From: Peribacillus muralis
GTDB lineage: Bacteria > Bacillota > Bacilli > Bacillales > DSM-1321
NCBI RefSeq assembly: GCF_001645685.2
Contig: NZ_CP017080.1
Coordinates: 2,594,001 to 2,658,000, forward strand
Direction: 5' to 3'
Length of the DNA: 64,000 nt
Below the pieces are notes generated by a model. That model ran no database searches, was not told the origin of the DNA, and saw nothing but the letters and a program-made list of their open reading frames with translations. Position 1 is the first letter of the stretch. Every line of letters begins with the position of its first letter. A program made the translations under genes and the position numbers. This document shows positions 1 to 8,928 of the stretch, one piece after another.

Positions 1-22
1 TGATAAAAGAGGTGTTAACAAA

Positions 23-463
23 ATGGGGAAATTTTTAGATGCTCAGACCTCACAGAATGCTAGTTATCGGGATTCCATTTCCATACCTGTAACTACAACT
101 CCGGTGCTGTTCGGTTCACTGGGTCTTAATACGGCAGGAGCCGGAGCTAACCTTCGGGTTGAATTCACTTTCACGGCTACCTTAAGCAGCTTGGCCGCGA
201 TTTTGACTCCCGTCAACATCGAGATTTACAGAGGTACCGGAGTCGGCAGGGTGCTTGTTTATTCCGCACAACAAACGTTACCGATAGCAGGATTAGGGGT
301 TGCCTCCGAAACGATCATTTCATTATCCGGCGCGGACTTTAATCCACCTGCACCCAATAACTTTTTGGTTTATCAAGCATTCATCAGCATACCTGGCGGG
401 ATCGTCATCGCACCGACCCGTACTGGTCCGGAGAGTTTTTTCGCAGCTGCCTTTTCCGACTGA
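23..463 (+). CDS. Beta-rich spore-surface-like protein (hypothetical)
   Basis: 146 aa with no signal peptide, membrane segment, Cys or Trp. It is Ala/Ser/Thr/Gly/Val-rich with alternating hydrophobic stretches, which suggests an all-beta jelly-roll-like fold. The style resembles the C-terminal domains of Bacillus exosporium proteins (BclA type), but there is no collagen-like stretch. An AAAGAGGTG site at 6-14, 8 nt from the ATG, supports the start. It lies just upstream of spore-coat-type sugar genes, and a protein of similar composition lies at 15278. The spore-surface role is an inference from composition and context; no catalytic motif is visible. Confidence 0.6.
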   Translation: MGKFLDAQTSQNASYRDSISIPVTTTPVLFGSLGLNTAGAGANLRVEFTFTATLSSLAAILTPVNIEIYRGTGVGRVLVYSAQQTLPIAGLGVASETIISLSGADFNPPAPNNFLVYQAFISIPGGIVIAPTRTGPESFFAAAFSD

Positions 464-515
464 TTGATTTCTTGTTGTGAATGTCGGTGTTGCTCCTTCT
501 TTGTATAGCTTCGGG

Positions 516-546
516 GCGGGTACTTAGTGATTGGACAAGTACTCGC
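516..546 (+). terminator. Possible terminator
   Basis: Imperfect 10-bp inverted repeat (GCGGGTACTT / AAGTACTCGC) with a loose T-rich tail ending in TTTTT near 564, downstream of the first gene. Confidence 0.4.
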
Positions 547-675
547 TTCATCATTTGAATTTTTATGGAAAACCAGGAAACAAGCTACATAAACACCAGC
601 CCATTTTCAGCGAAAACTCATAAAGAGTTACATTAGGAACGATCATTCAATAATATGAACAAAGGGGAGATTGCC

Positions 676-1905
676 ATGAAAATATTACTTGCCACTTTTT
701 GGGTCACACCACATGTAGGCGGTGTTTGGAACTATATGCAGCAATTGAAGGATAAGCTTGAAGCATTAGGACATGAAGTCGACTTTCTAAGCTATGGTGA
801 AAATCATGAATATGTTCACATTATCAACGAAAATCGAAGGATAGATATGAATGATTTGCTTTCCGAAGAGATTTTGCAATACATGAAACAGCATAATTCC
901 CCCACTCATCCGGATCCAATCATCCACTATTATGAAACTCGGTGTGATTTTTTTCAGTTAGCTGCCGATTATTTAGGTCTGGATAAATATGATGTCATTC
1001 ATACGCAAGATATTTTTTCAACCGTCTGCATTAACCGAGTCAGGTCGAAAAAAACTGTACATGTCGCTACTCTTCATGGTTGTGTTGCCCACGAACTTAG
1101 AAGTGCTTACTATAGCTCCAAAACTAACAAACAAGACATTGCCAACCTTGGCCGAGAACATTTTGACCGACTGGAATATGATGGGGCGACATCAGCTGAC
1201 CATACGATAGTGGCAAATGAATGGATGAGGGATATTTTAACCGATGAATTTCACGTTCCGAAAGAACAGCTAAGTGTTTTTCATTATGGATATGATACCG
1301 AGGCCTTCCTGAAGCGAGTCGATGAAAAAACCGAAATCGAACGACCGGCAGATAAAAAAGTGCTGATATATACAGGCAGGCTTAGTGAGTTCAAAGGTGT
1401 ACATCATTTGTTAGGCGCACTATCTCAATTAAAAAAGCGGAGAACCGATTGGGTTTGCTGGATTGTGGGGGACGGCCCCATGGAAATCGAGTTGAAAAAT
1501 ATTAGGAAAGCCCTTGGTTTGGAAGATGATGTGGTCTTTTTAGGAAGACGGAATGATATTCCTTATTTATTATCCATTTCGGATATCTTCGTACTTCCAA
1601 CATTGATGGAAAACCAACCGCTGTCGGTAATAGAAGCTCAGATCTCCGGAATGGCTGTCATTGCCAGTGATGTTGGAGGAATTCCTGAAATCATTGAACA
1701 TGGAATCACTGGGGTTTTATCTCCTGTCGGGGATGAGCAGATGCTGTCTATCCATATCGAATATTTATTGGAACATGAATCTTATCGGAAAAACCTTGGG
1801 GTGAATGCCAAGACTTGGGGAATGAATCATTGGTCCGCCGATATAGCCGTACAAAAAGTACTTGGTGTATATCAACATTCACTAGACAAAAGTCGACAGA
1901 AATAA
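676..1905 (+). CDS. GT4-family glycosyltransferase, YtcC-like
   Basis: 409 aa from the ATG at 676, chosen because AAAGGGGAG lies just upstream; the ATG at 655 has no ribosome site. GT-B fold: an N-terminal domain with a glycine-rich HVGGVW loop near residue 14 and a C-terminal nucleotide-sugar domain with the retaining E-x7-E motif (ENQPLSVIEA, about residues 312-320) followed by SDVGGIPEII. It should transfer a sugar from a nucleotide donor in the cytoplasm. An epimerase follows on the same strand, the gene pair seen as ytcC/ytcB in B. subtilis, where it is linked to spore coat polysaccharide. The acceptor and donor cannot be told from sequence. Confidence 0.85.
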   Translation: MKILLATFWVTPHVGGVWNYMQQLKDKLEALGHEVDFLSYGENHEYVHIINENRRIDMNDLLSEEILQYMKQHNSPTHPDPIIHYYETRCDFFQLAADYLGLDKYDVIHTQDIFSTVCINRVRSKKTVHVATLHGCVAHELRSAYYSSKTNKQDIANLGREHFDRLEYDGATSADHTIVANEWMRDILTDEFHVPKEQLSVFHYGYDTEAFLKRVDEKTEIERPADKKVLIYTGRLSEFKGVHHLLGALSQLKKRRTDWVCWIVGDGPMEIELKNIRKALGLEDDVVFLGRRNDIPYLLSISDIFVLPTLMENQPLSVIEAQISGMAVIASDVGGIPEIIEHGITGVLSPVGDEQMLSIHIEYLLEHESYRKNLGVNAKTWGMNHWSADIAVQKVLGVYQHSLDKSRQK

Positions 1906-1916
1906 CCACCTGCCGA

Positions 1917-1947
1917 AATGCTGACGTGTCGTATCGTCGTCAGCATT
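1917..1947 (+). terminator. Rho-independent terminator after glycosyltransferase
   Basis: Perfect 10-bp stem (AATGCTGACG / CGTCAGCATT) followed by a T-rich run. It makes separate transcription of the downstream epimerase likely. Confidence 0.8.
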
Positions 1948-2045
1948 TTTCTTCTTCCTTTTTCTAAAGAATGCTAGGTAACTGCTTAAGCCAATATGAA
2001 TCAGCTCACATACAATACTAAAAACAGATTAAAGGGGTATGATGC

Positions 2046-2954
2046 ATGAAGGCTATCGTGACTGGAGGAGCTGGGTTCATCGGTTCCCATCTCGTTGAAG
2101 AACTTATCTTGAATGGTGCCGAGGTACATGTATTGGATAACATGATATCCGGACACATCGATCATGTACATCCCGATGCCATCATCCATACTGAAGATAT
2201 ATGCAGTAAGGAAGCTGGTCGAACGATCATTAAGGTAAAACCTGACGTCGTCTTCCATTTGGCAGCACAGGCAGACGTGGCACGCTCCATCCTTGATCCC
2301 CAGTATGATGCTGATGTGAATATCAACGGAACGATCAATATGCTCAAGGCATGTCAGGAGGCTTCTATAAAGAAGCTGATTTTCTCTTCCACTTCAGGGG
2401 TTTATGGGAATTTACAAAAAGACTTGATTTCCGAAAATGACCCGACCGGACCGATTTCTTATTATGGTTTATCCAAGTTATCGGCCGAAGCTTATATCCG
2501 TTTATTTCATCAGCTTTATGGACTCGAGTATACGATTCTCCGTTATGGTAATGTATATGGTCCGAGACAGACGGCAAAAGGGGAAGGCGGAGTCGTCGCT
2601 GTTTTTTTGGAAAAACTAAAAAAAGGGCTGCCTTTAAGTATACACGGTGATGGTGAACAAACCCGGGATTTTATCTATGTGAAGGATATTGTCAGGGCAA
2701 ATATCGCGTCAGTGAATCATGGAAATCAAGAAACGATCCAAGTCAGTACTGCACAGAAAACATCCGTAAATCAGCTGTTAAGCATGCTGACACAAATTCA
2801 TGGCACGGCCGTGGATACCGTTCACTCGGTCGGAAGGACGGGGGACATCAAGCATAGTTGCCTCGATAACAAGAAAGCCCGGCAATTGCTGAACTGGTAT
2901 CCAAAGGCAGATATCTTTCAAGGATTATCCGAAACCTACTCTTACTCAAATTAA
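2046..2954 (+). CDS. NAD-dependent sugar epimerase/dehydratase (extended SDR), YtcB-like
   Basis: 302 aa cytoplasmic extended SDR. The Rossmann motif TGGAGFIG is at residues 7-14, the catalytic SST triad part lies near residue 118, and YxxxK (YYGLSK) is near residue 140. NVYGPRQ and the HGDGEQTRDFIYV signature are typical of UDP-glucose/UDP-GlcNAc 4-epimerases and related enzymes. AAAGGGGT precedes the ATG by 8-9 nt. It probably supplies a nucleotide sugar to the upstream glycosyltransferase, by analogy with ytcB/ytcC of B. subtilis. The exact substrate is not resolvable by eye. Confidence 0.85.
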   Translation: MKAIVTGGAGFIGSHLVEELILNGAEVHVLDNMISGHIDHVHPDAIIHTEDICSKEAGRTIIKVKPDVVFHLAAQADVARSILDPQYDADVNINGTINMLKACQEASIKKLIFSSTSGVYGNLQKDLISENDPTGPISYYGLSKLSAEAYIRLFHQLYGLEYTILRYGNVYGPRQTAKGEGGVVAVFLEKLKKGLPLSIHGDGEQTRDFIYVKDIVRANIASVNHGNQETIQVSTAQKTSVNQLLSMLTQIHGTAVDTVHSVGRTGDIKHSCLDNKKARQLLNWYPKADIFQGLSETYSYSN

Positions 2955-3402
2955 TAGGGAAATTCTCAAGGTCCCTCTTTGATGAGTTTCCAATCAATGA
3001 TTCTGCGATTCTGCGGGTTAAAGGCAATCCATGACTTAACCCGCCTCTTTTAATCTTACCTATCTTTCTAAAACAATATGCCTTAAGCAACGATTAACCC
3101 TAAAATGATAACGCTTACATTTTAAACTGGCGATACCTCATCCTCTGGTGGACCTTATTTGTATATTTCCCGTATATCCCCCAGTGAGCGTTGCCTGATG
3201 ATCACAACTCCAGAAAAAAACTCCCCGGCAGGAAACTTGATTCATCCACATTTTTTCATTAACAAAAAAGTGGATGCCTTCTGTTTGGATGAGTTTTTTT
3301 GTGACTGCACTCCATGAGAAGGAAATTTCCTGATCGAAGAGATCATTACATACCGAGCCTAAAATCCTTTACGAATGAAAGACATGATGCGTACTCAAAC
3401 TT
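2955..3402. other. Intergenic, convergent, no gene seen
   Basis: 448 nt between the epimerase (+) and a minus-strand reductase. It holds the terminator at 3013-3044. A second inverted repeat at 3243-3276 (CATCCAC / GTGGATG arms continued by T6/A6) reads as a hairpin on either strand. No open frame with a ribosome site was found. Confidence 0.6.
3013..3044 (+). terminator. Terminator after epimerase
   Basis: 9-bp perfect stem GCGGGTTAA / TTAACCCGC followed by CTCTTTTAATCTT. Confidence 0.7.
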
Positions 3403-4236
3403 TTATTCTGATTTACTTCCCATCCATTCTCCCAATTCATCTAACATCTTTTGGTAAGTAGGCATGTTGTATTGAAAATCATTTCTTGTATTTTTTATCG
3501 TTCGATCCAAATGCATGGATGAATCAGGCATGATTTCGACATCGTTTTTATGAAAGGTTTGCTGTAACAATTCCAAAAGGGCCGCTTTTGATATTTTTTC
3601 ATCTGATCCGAGATGATATAATCCTGTGATCTTCTGTTGAATCATCTTGTCCAGTACCTTGGCCAGCTCGAGCGTCGTCACACCATTCCAGAGCACTTTT
3701 TCGAATCCATTGATTTTCCCCTTTTGCTTCATGAACCAAAGAAATAAACCAATTCCGTTTTCTTTTAACTCCGGTCCTATTATGGAGGTTCGTATGGTCA
3801 AATGTTTATCACTAATTATTTCACCCAAATGCTTTGATTGACCATATATGGTGGAACTATCGGGAATGTCCTCCTCCGTATAATCTCCTTTTTTACCAGA
3901 GAAAACACAATCCGTACTAATGTGGATCAATTTCCCATTATTACGTTCGGTCAACTTAACAAGCTGATGCGGAAATACACTGTTAACTTGAAAAGCAAGT
4001 TTGGTATTATCACTTGCATGATCATTTAAAATGCCGATGCAATTTATCGTAATGTCCGGTTTTACCTTTTCCATGATTTCTTCAAGACTCGTCACGTCGG
4101 TTACATCCAAGTACAATCCCTTTTTATCATTCGGATCTCGAGTCGTATAGGTTACATGATATTTCGAGTCCTGAGTGAAATAGTCTTTTATTACATGGCC
4201 TGCCATTCCTTGTCCACCGAGGACTAGTACCTTCAT
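3403..4236 (-). CDS. RmlD-type SDR sugar reductase (WbvR-like)
   Basis: 277 aa. GGQGMAG at residues 7-13 is the dinucleotide-binding loop, STDCVFSG (107-114) matches the RmlD STDYVFDG box, and Y131-x3-K135 is the catalytic pair. Length and motifs fit dTDP-4-dehydrorhamnose reductases. It is the last gene of a three-gene operon, starting 1 nt after the stop of the 4,6-dehydratase gene. In context it should reduce the 4-keto group of a UDP-6-deoxy-HexNAc-4-ulose. It lacks the C-terminal cupin domain of CapF/FnlB reductases, so an L-RhaNAc or L-QuiNAc product is more likely than L-FucNAc (inference). Confidence 0.82.
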   Translation of the reverse strand: MKVLVLGGQGMAGHVIKDYFTQDSKYHVTYTTRDPNDKKGLYLDVTDVTSLEEIMEKVKPDITINCIGILNDHASDNTKLAFQVNSVFPHQLVKLTERNNGKLIHISTDCVFSGKKGDYTEEDIPDSSTIYGQSKHLGEIISDKHLTIRTSIIGPELKENGIGLFLWFMKQKGKINGFEKVLWNGVTTLELAKVLDKMIQQKITGLYHLGSDEKISKAALLELLQQTFHKNDVEIMPDSSMHLDRTIKNTRNDFQYNMPTYQKMLDELGEWMGSKSE

Positions 4237-4237
4237 G

Positions 4238-5230
4238 TTAAATGAAGCCCCCTTTCTCTAACATTCCCTTAATCTTCGTTTTATCGATCAAGCCCGTGGC
4301 AGAATTATAATCTTCCAAGCTAACAGGCTGGTATTGGGCGTAATGCTCCTTTATCCCTTTAATGTGGATCGCTGGAAGGATTACATAATATTCATCATCA
4401 TAAGCAATTGCCGTCGTGCTTTCATATTCCGAAAGCAGGATTTCATGGAGCTTTTCACCCGGACGTATACCGAGGACCTCTACTTCGACGTCTTCCTTTT
4501 TCGATGCTTCAATCAACACTTCAGCGAGATCGATAATTTTACAGGAAGGCATTTTCATCACGAATATTTCTCCGCCGATACTTTCGAAAGTCGCTTTGAA
4601 TACTAATTTTATCGCTTCTTGAATGGTTAAAAAGAACCTGGTCATATTCAAGTCGGTTATACCAATTTTCCCTTTTTCTTTTATTTGCTTTTTGAAAACA
4701 TGAATGACGCTACCATTCGTTCCTAAAACGTTTCCGCCTCGGATGCATACGAATCTGGTTTTCGTGTTTAATGTATTCGCATGGATGATCAACCTTTCCG
4801 CCATAGCTTTTGAAAGTCCATAGAAATTGGATGGATTCGATGCTTTGTCCGTAGAAATATTCACGACGGAGTGCACATTACAGCTAATGGCTGCTTCTAT
4901 TACATTCTGTGTTCCAATCACGTTCGTTTTTAAGGCTTCGATCGGTTGATCTTCACATACTGGAACATGCTTTAAAGCGGCTAAATGGAAAATATAATCA
5001 ACGCCTTGGCACGCCTCCACTAATGCTTCCTTTTCTTTTACATCACCAATGATGAATTGCAGCTTCGGATTATTATCAAACTCCTGTTTCATCGTGAATT
5101 GATTGGATTCATTTCTGGAGAAAATCCGGATTTCACTTGGTTCGAAATCCAATAATTGCCGAACCAGTTCATATCCCCACGAGCCTGTACCGCCTGTTAC
5201 CAATATTTTTCGATTCTTAATCAATTTCAT
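4238..5230 (-). CDS. UDP-GlcNAc 4,6-dehydratase/5-epimerase (CapD/CapE/WbvB family)
   Basis: 330 aa soluble SDR of the short FlaA1/CapE type. TGGTGSWG is at residues 12-19, LKHVPVCEDQP near 86-96 is diagnostic of the family, STDKA is at 126-130 and Y137-x3-K141 is the catalytic pair. It converts UDP-GlcNAc to a 4-keto-6-deoxy sugar, often with C5 inversion. It overlaps the upstream epimerase gene by 14 nt. The ATG lies only 2 nt from GGGAGG, whereas a TTG two codons later has the ideal 8-nt spacing, so the true start may be 5224. Confidence 0.88.
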   Translation of the reverse strand: MKLIKNRKILVTGGTGSWGYELVRQLLDFEPSEIRIFSRNESNQFTMKQEFDNNPKLQFIIGDVKEKEALVEACQGVDYIFHLAALKHVPVCEDQPIEALKTNVIGTQNVIEAAISCNVHSVVNISTDKASNPSNFYGLSKAMAERLIIHANTLNTKTRFVCIRGGNVLGTNGSVIHVFKKQIKEKGKIGITDLNMTRFFLTIQEAIKLVFKATFESIGGEIFVMKMPSCKIIDLAEVLIEASKKEDVEVEVLGIRPGEKLHEILLSEYESTTAIAYDDEYYVILPAIHIKGIKEHYAQYQPVSLEDYNSATGLIDKTKIKGMLEKGGFI

Positions 5231-6308
5231 GGCCTCCCAGTATAATTTTTAGGACTTTATCTGATACGTTTTTATGGTCGTACCCTTCTGGAAATGACCA
5301 GTCTTTTTGTTGGTTAACCATAATATTCACACAATTGATGATTTGTTTAGCATTTATTCCTGACAACATATTGCTGCCTGATTCAATCGTTTCAGGCCTT
5401 TCAGTCGTTTTCCGGATGGTAACGGCAGGAACATGGAATAAACAGCATTCCTCTTGAACGGTACCGCTGTCAGTCAGTACACAATAGGCATTTTTTTCAA
5501 GTTTCACGAAGTCGAAGAAGCCGAAAGGCTCATGAAATTCTATTAGCGGATGTACATCTAATTGGGGACTGCGTTCTATACGGGATTTTGTCCGGGGATG
5601 TAAGCTGCAAATGACTCTTTTTTGATACGTTTCGGCAACTAAATTAATGCCTTTCATGATTTCGAACAAACGGTCTTCATAATCGACATTTTCGGCACGA
5701 TGGATCGTAACGAGGAAATAATCCTCTTTTTCCAAATTGATTTTGTCCAAAATAACGCTTTGCTCAATTTCATTATCGAAGTGGTCCAAGACCTCATGTA
5801 TTGGATTTCCCGATAAATAGATCCTTTTACTCGGAATCCCTTCATTGAGCAGATTCTCCTTACTTTGAGGTGTGTACGGTAAATTCAAGCTCGAAACGGC
5901 ATCAATGATCCGCCGGTTTTTCTCTTCTGGCACTTCAAGGTCGAAGCAACGGTTTCCTGCTTCCATATGAATGACCGGTATGCCCAATCTTTCTGCTAGA
6001 ATGGAGCTGAGCCCGGAGTTCGTATCCCCCAAAACTAATACTTTATCTGGCTTTTCATTCAATAGGATGGTTTCCAAATCCTTAAAGATGGCAGCTAACT
6101 GCTCGCCGAGGGTTTTCTGTTGATTCAGCAAGACATAATCAGGCTTCCTTACCTGAAGCTGTTGGAAGAATATATCACTTAAGGATGAGGTGAAATTCTG
6201 TCCAGTGTGTACGAGAATATGTGAATCGGCATACTGATCCAATTTCTTGATTATGAGACTTAATCTGATGATTTCAGGACGCGTCCCTAAAATGGTCATT
6301 ACTTTCAC
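5217..6308 (-). CDS. UDP-HexNAc 2-epimerase (WecB/MnaA/CapG/WbvD family)
   Basis: 363 aa from the GTG at 6308. That start has AAGGAG at 8 nt, while an in-frame GTG at 6317 would overlap the ribosome site. Hallmarks: MTILGTRPEIIR at the N-terminus, LVLGDTNSG, HMEAGNRCF, TIHRAENVD and TDSGTVQEE with ERPET. It is the non-hydrolysing GT-B-fold 2-epimerase family. It is first in an operon with a 4,6-dehydratase and an RmlD-type reductase, so it more likely acts as the C2 epimerase of a 2,6-dideoxy-HexNAc pathway (as CapG, FnlC, WbvD) than as a teichoic-acid ManNAc enzyme. Confidence 0.85.
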   Translation of the reverse strand: MKVMTILGTRPEIIRLSLIIKKLDQYADSHILVHTGQNFTSSLSDIFFQQLQVRKPDYVLLNQQKTLGEQLAAIFKDLETILLNEKPDKVLVLGDTNSGLSSILAERLGIPVIHMEAGNRCFDLEVPEEKNRRIIDAVSSLNLPYTPQSKENLLNEGIPSKRIYLSGNPIHEVLDHFDNEIEQSVILDKINLEKEDYFLVTIHRAENVDYEDRLFEIMKGINLVAETYQKRVICSLHPRTKSRIERSPQLDVHPLIEFHEPFGFFDFVKLEKNAYCVLTDSGTVQEECCLFHVPAVTIRKTTERPETIESGSNMLSGINAKQIINCVNIMVNQQKDWSFPEGYDHKNVSDKVLKIILGGHEID

Positions 6309-6491
6309 GATTTGCACTCCTTACTCTTTTTCTGGTATGTGTCCTCTCCGTCTACCCTTTATTGTATGCACCTCAAATTCTATTGATATAGGCTAACCTA
6401 CTGGATTTAAGCCTCTATTTAGCTAATTGGCGGCACTAAATGCCACTTCTGTCCAAGGCCTAATGCGCGATGAATGACCTTTCCCCATTCA

Positions 6492-6522
6492 AAAGGGACT
6501 TGGAGTATCTCCAAGTCCCTTT
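6492..6522. terminator. Orphan terminator-like hairpin
   Basis: Perfect 14-bp stem AAAGGGACTTGGAG / CTCCAAGTCCCTTT with a 3-nt loop. No intact gene ends beside it on either strand, so it may survive from a lost gene. Confidence 0.5.
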
Positions 6523-6763
6523 CATACTCTAGACAAGCTCGGAAGACATGCAGTTTGGCTAGAGCCTTTTTATACGTGTATACAAGGCACTCCATTGGAT
6601 GCGACTCCACTATGTTTTAACTTTTTGGCCGTGCATTTTTTCCTATCCATATGCTCTGCATCGCCCATATCGTTCTTCCTAGCTGTGTTCAGTTCTAGCA
6701 GGGATTCCTTGTTATGTTTACCTCTTAAGGAATATGGCTGTCACAAAACCAATGCCACATTAA

Positions 6764-6933
6764 GTACTTACGAGTACGGAAGCCCCTAATGCAGAGGGCA
6801 ACATCCGTACGTTGAATGAAGCATTCAAAAGTGCTTCCCATACGAAATTAATGGTTGCAGGCGGCGCAGGCAGTCTTTTTACAGACGAAGAGATTCCGAC
6901 TGCAACCAATCCGACGAAACAATTGGTAGAGAT
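6764..6933 (+). pseudogene. Remnant of NAD(P)-binding oxidoreductase (YwnB/COG2910-like)
   Basis: An open stretch without a start or ribosome site encodes a segment with LMVAGGAGSLF preceded by a helix-like NIRTLNEAFKSA. This resembles the middle of NAD(P)H-binding SDR-like proteins, which carry VGGAGSL after a Rossmann half. The N-terminal nucleotide-binding motif and the C-terminal half are absent, and the frame runs straight into the 20-bp terminator hairpin of the convergent gene. It probably remains from a deletion. Family assignment is by motif only. Confidence 0.42.
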
Positions 6934-6981
6934 AAAGAGAAGGGCCCTTCCACCAAAAAATGTGGAAGGGCCCTTCTCTTT
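6934..6981 (-). terminator. Strong hairpin ending the ABC transporter gene
   Basis: Perfect 20-bp stem with an 8-nt loop (arms 6934-6953 and 6962-6981), containing AAGGGCCCTT. It lies 22 nt beyond the ABC gene stop. T-tracts are short on both sides. Confidence 0.75.
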
Positions 6982-7003
6982 GTCTGCAAATTGATTGTGG
7001 CAA

Positions 7004-8719
7004 TCATTTTTGAAATTGTAATTGATGAAGATTGGCAAAAATGCCGCCTTGCTCAAGCAAGTCATCGTGACGGCCTTCTTCGGCAATACCCTCTTCGGTA
7101 ACCACAACAATTTTGTCAGCGTTCCGAATGGTGGCCAATCGGTGCGCAATGATCAATGTCGTCCTGTTTTCGGCAAGTTCCGTAAGGGCCTTCTGAATGA
7201 TCCTTTCCGTCTCGGTATCAAGTGCGGAGGTTGCTTCATCAAGAATCAATATGGGCGGATTTTTCAAGAACATCCTTGCTATCGCTATTCTTTGTTTTTG
7301 TCCTCCCGATAGCTTCAGGCCCCGCTCCCCAATTTGCGTCTCATAACCATCTGGAAGTCCGCCAATGAAGGACTCTAAATGGGCTTTACGGGCAGCCTCA
7401 TGAATTTGGTCATCCGTTGCATCAAGCATTCCATATGCGATATTTTCCTTTAGTGTGCCTGTAAAAAGGAACACATCCTGCTGGACAATCCCAATTTGGG
7501 AGCGCAACGACTTTTTCGTCATTTCCCGGATATCGATGCCATCAATGGTTATCGAGCCGGCATTCACATCGTAAAAGCGGGGGATCAATGAACATATCGT
7601 CGTTTTCCCTGCTCCTGATGGTCCCACAAAAGCGACGGTTTCACCAGCTTTAATCGTTAAGTCGATACCTTTTAAAACAGGCTTTTTGTCATCATAATTA
7701 AAAGATACCTGTTTAAAAGCAATATCTCCCAAAAGGGAATTGACCGCAATTGCATCACTTTTGTCCACTACATCAGGAGCGACATCAAGCAGTTCGGTAA
7801 ATCGCTTGAATCCTGCCATCCCTTTTGGATAAAGCTCCATTAATGCACTGATCTTGTCGACCGGCTTGAATAAGACGTTAACATATAATACGAATGCCAC
7901 TAATTCCCCGTTAGAGAGCTGACCGTGATAAGTTAACCATGCTCCAACCACCAATACGGCCAAGGTCATGAATCTCGTCATCATGTAAATGCCTGATAAG
8001 CTGAACGACATCACTTTATATCCTACGAGCTTCGCTTTGCGGAACTTGCGATTATTCGTTGAAAACCTGTCCATTTCGTATTTTTCGTTCGTGAAGGATT
8101 GGACGACCCTCACTCCCGAGACGCTATCCTCGACGCGGGCATTGACATCGGCAACCTCAGTATACATTTGCTTCCACGCTTTATTCATCTTTAAATTGCT
8201 TATGACAATTAATAATACGAGGAGAGGCAATATACAAACAGATACGAGTGCCAGCTTCACATTGATGGTCAGCATGATCCAGAAAGCGCCGACAAAAGTC
8301 ATGAAAGCGATGAATAAATCTTCGGGTCCGTGGTGAGCGAGTTCCCCTATATCGAACAGGTCATTGGTTATACGGCTCATGATATGGCCGGTTTTCGTGT
8401 TGTCAAAAAAGCGAAAAGACTGCTTTTGCACATGTTGGAATAATTCCTCACGCATATCCGTTTCAATATTGATGCCTAGTTTGTGCCCCCAATACCCTAC
8501 AATGAATTGCAGGAAGGTACTAATGATATAAATCAGCAATAAACCTGCACTGACAGAAACAATTGCCGACCAATTATCGCCAGGCAGCAGTGTATCTATA
8601 AACCACTGAACCGCGAGAGGAAAAGCAAGTTCGAGTACAGCAACAACGACTGCACTGAAAAAGTCGATAATGAATAACCGCTTATGCGGCAGATAATATG
8701 AAGCAAAACGTCGAATCAT
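7004..8719 (-). CDS. ABC exporter half-transporter (membrane plus ATPase), YwjA-like
   Basis: 571 aa from the ATG at 8719, which has AAAGGAG 9 nt upstream; a longer frame to 8764 has no such site. The N-terminal domain (about 1-310) has six membrane segments, with coupling-helix text typical of MsbA/LmrA-type exporters. The ATPase domain follows with Walker A GPSGAGKTT (about 362-370), signature LSGGQKQR near 468 and Walker B ILILDEATSALD near 490. It works as a homodimer, or with a partner not present here, to export lipids or hydrophobic compounds. Divergent to an MFS transporter. The substrate is unknown. Confidence 0.85.
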   Translation of the reverse strand: MIRRFASYYLPHKRLFIIDFFSAVVVAVLELAFPLAVQWFIDTLLPGDNWSAIVSVSAGLLLIYIISTFLQFIVGYWGHKLGINIETDMREELFQHVQKQSFRFFDNTKTGHIMSRITNDLFDIGELAHHGPEDLFIAFMTFVGAFWIMLTINVKLALVSVCILPLLVLLIVISNLKMNKAWKQMYTEVADVNARVEDSVSGVRVVQSFTNEKYEMDRFSTNNRKFRKAKLVGYKVMSFSLSGIYMMTRFMTLAVLVVGAWLTYHGQLSNGELVAFVLYVNVLFKPVDKISALMELYPKGMAGFKRFTELLDVAPDVVDKSDAIAVNSLLGDIAFKQVSFNYDDKKPVLKGIDLTIKAGETVAFVGPSGAGKTTICSLIPRFYDVNAGSITIDGIDIREMTKKSLRSQIGIVQQDVFLFTGTLKENIAYGMLDATDDQIHEAARKAHLESFIGGLPDGYETQIGERGLKLSGGQKQRIAIARMFLKNPPILILDEATSALDTETERIIQKALTELAENRTTLIIAHRLATIRNADKIVVVTEEGIAEEGRHDDLLEQGGIFANLHQLQFQK

Positions 8720-8859
8720 CAAATTTTTCTCCTTTTTTACATATACTAAGGAGTATAATTCCATATCGGATATTCAGCAAGCATTACGGTTTCATTTTGA
8801 TTATTTATGGTAAAATCATTTATATAAACCAGACCGACCCAGCCGATGGACAAAATTTC

Positions 8860-8905
8860 AAGGAGTGAATCCAATGTGATGATAACAACCATTCTATTAA
8901 ACTAA
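8860..8905 (+). promoter_or_regulatory. Short leader ORF upstream of MFS gene
   Basis: AAGGAG at 8860-8865 sits 8 nt before an ATG (8874) directly followed by TGA, and 10 nt before an overlapping GTG-ATG that opens a small frame ending at 8905 (ATG start gives MITTILLN). Codons inside it (ACCATTCT, 8888-8895) can pair, allowing one G-U, with AGGATGGT at 8917-8924, which contains the ribosome site of the MFS gene. The layout matches translational attenuation leaders of antibiotic resistance genes. Function is inferred. Confidence 0.5.
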
Positions 8906-8928
8906 AAAATCTTATAAGGATGGTATTC

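Larger units (their letters stand above)
6309..7003. other. Gap holding hairpins and a gene remnant
   Basis: About 695 nt between two minus-strand genes. It contains the perfect 14-bp hairpin at 6492-6522, the oxidoreductase fragment at 6764-6933 and the terminator at 6934-6981. A promoter for the sugar operon should lie above 6325 but no clear -35/-10 pair stands out. Several open frames cross the region, none with a ribosome site. Confidence 0.55.

Noticed and set aside
2009..2017. CATACAATA resembling a sigma-E or sigma-K -10 box before the epimerase gene
   Set aside because: No -35 element at the required distance.
3243..3276. CATCCAC/GTGGATG inverted repeat with T6/A6, considered as an operator or riboswitch part
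   Set aside because: Convergent intergenic position with no downstream gene; most simply a hairpin of no clear role.
6575..6745. Start-less minus frame encoding a hydrophilic peptide (HNKESLLELNTARKND region) that looks like a small spore-type protein
   Set aside because: No ATG/GTG/TTG start or ribosome site in frame and no family match; at most a remnant.
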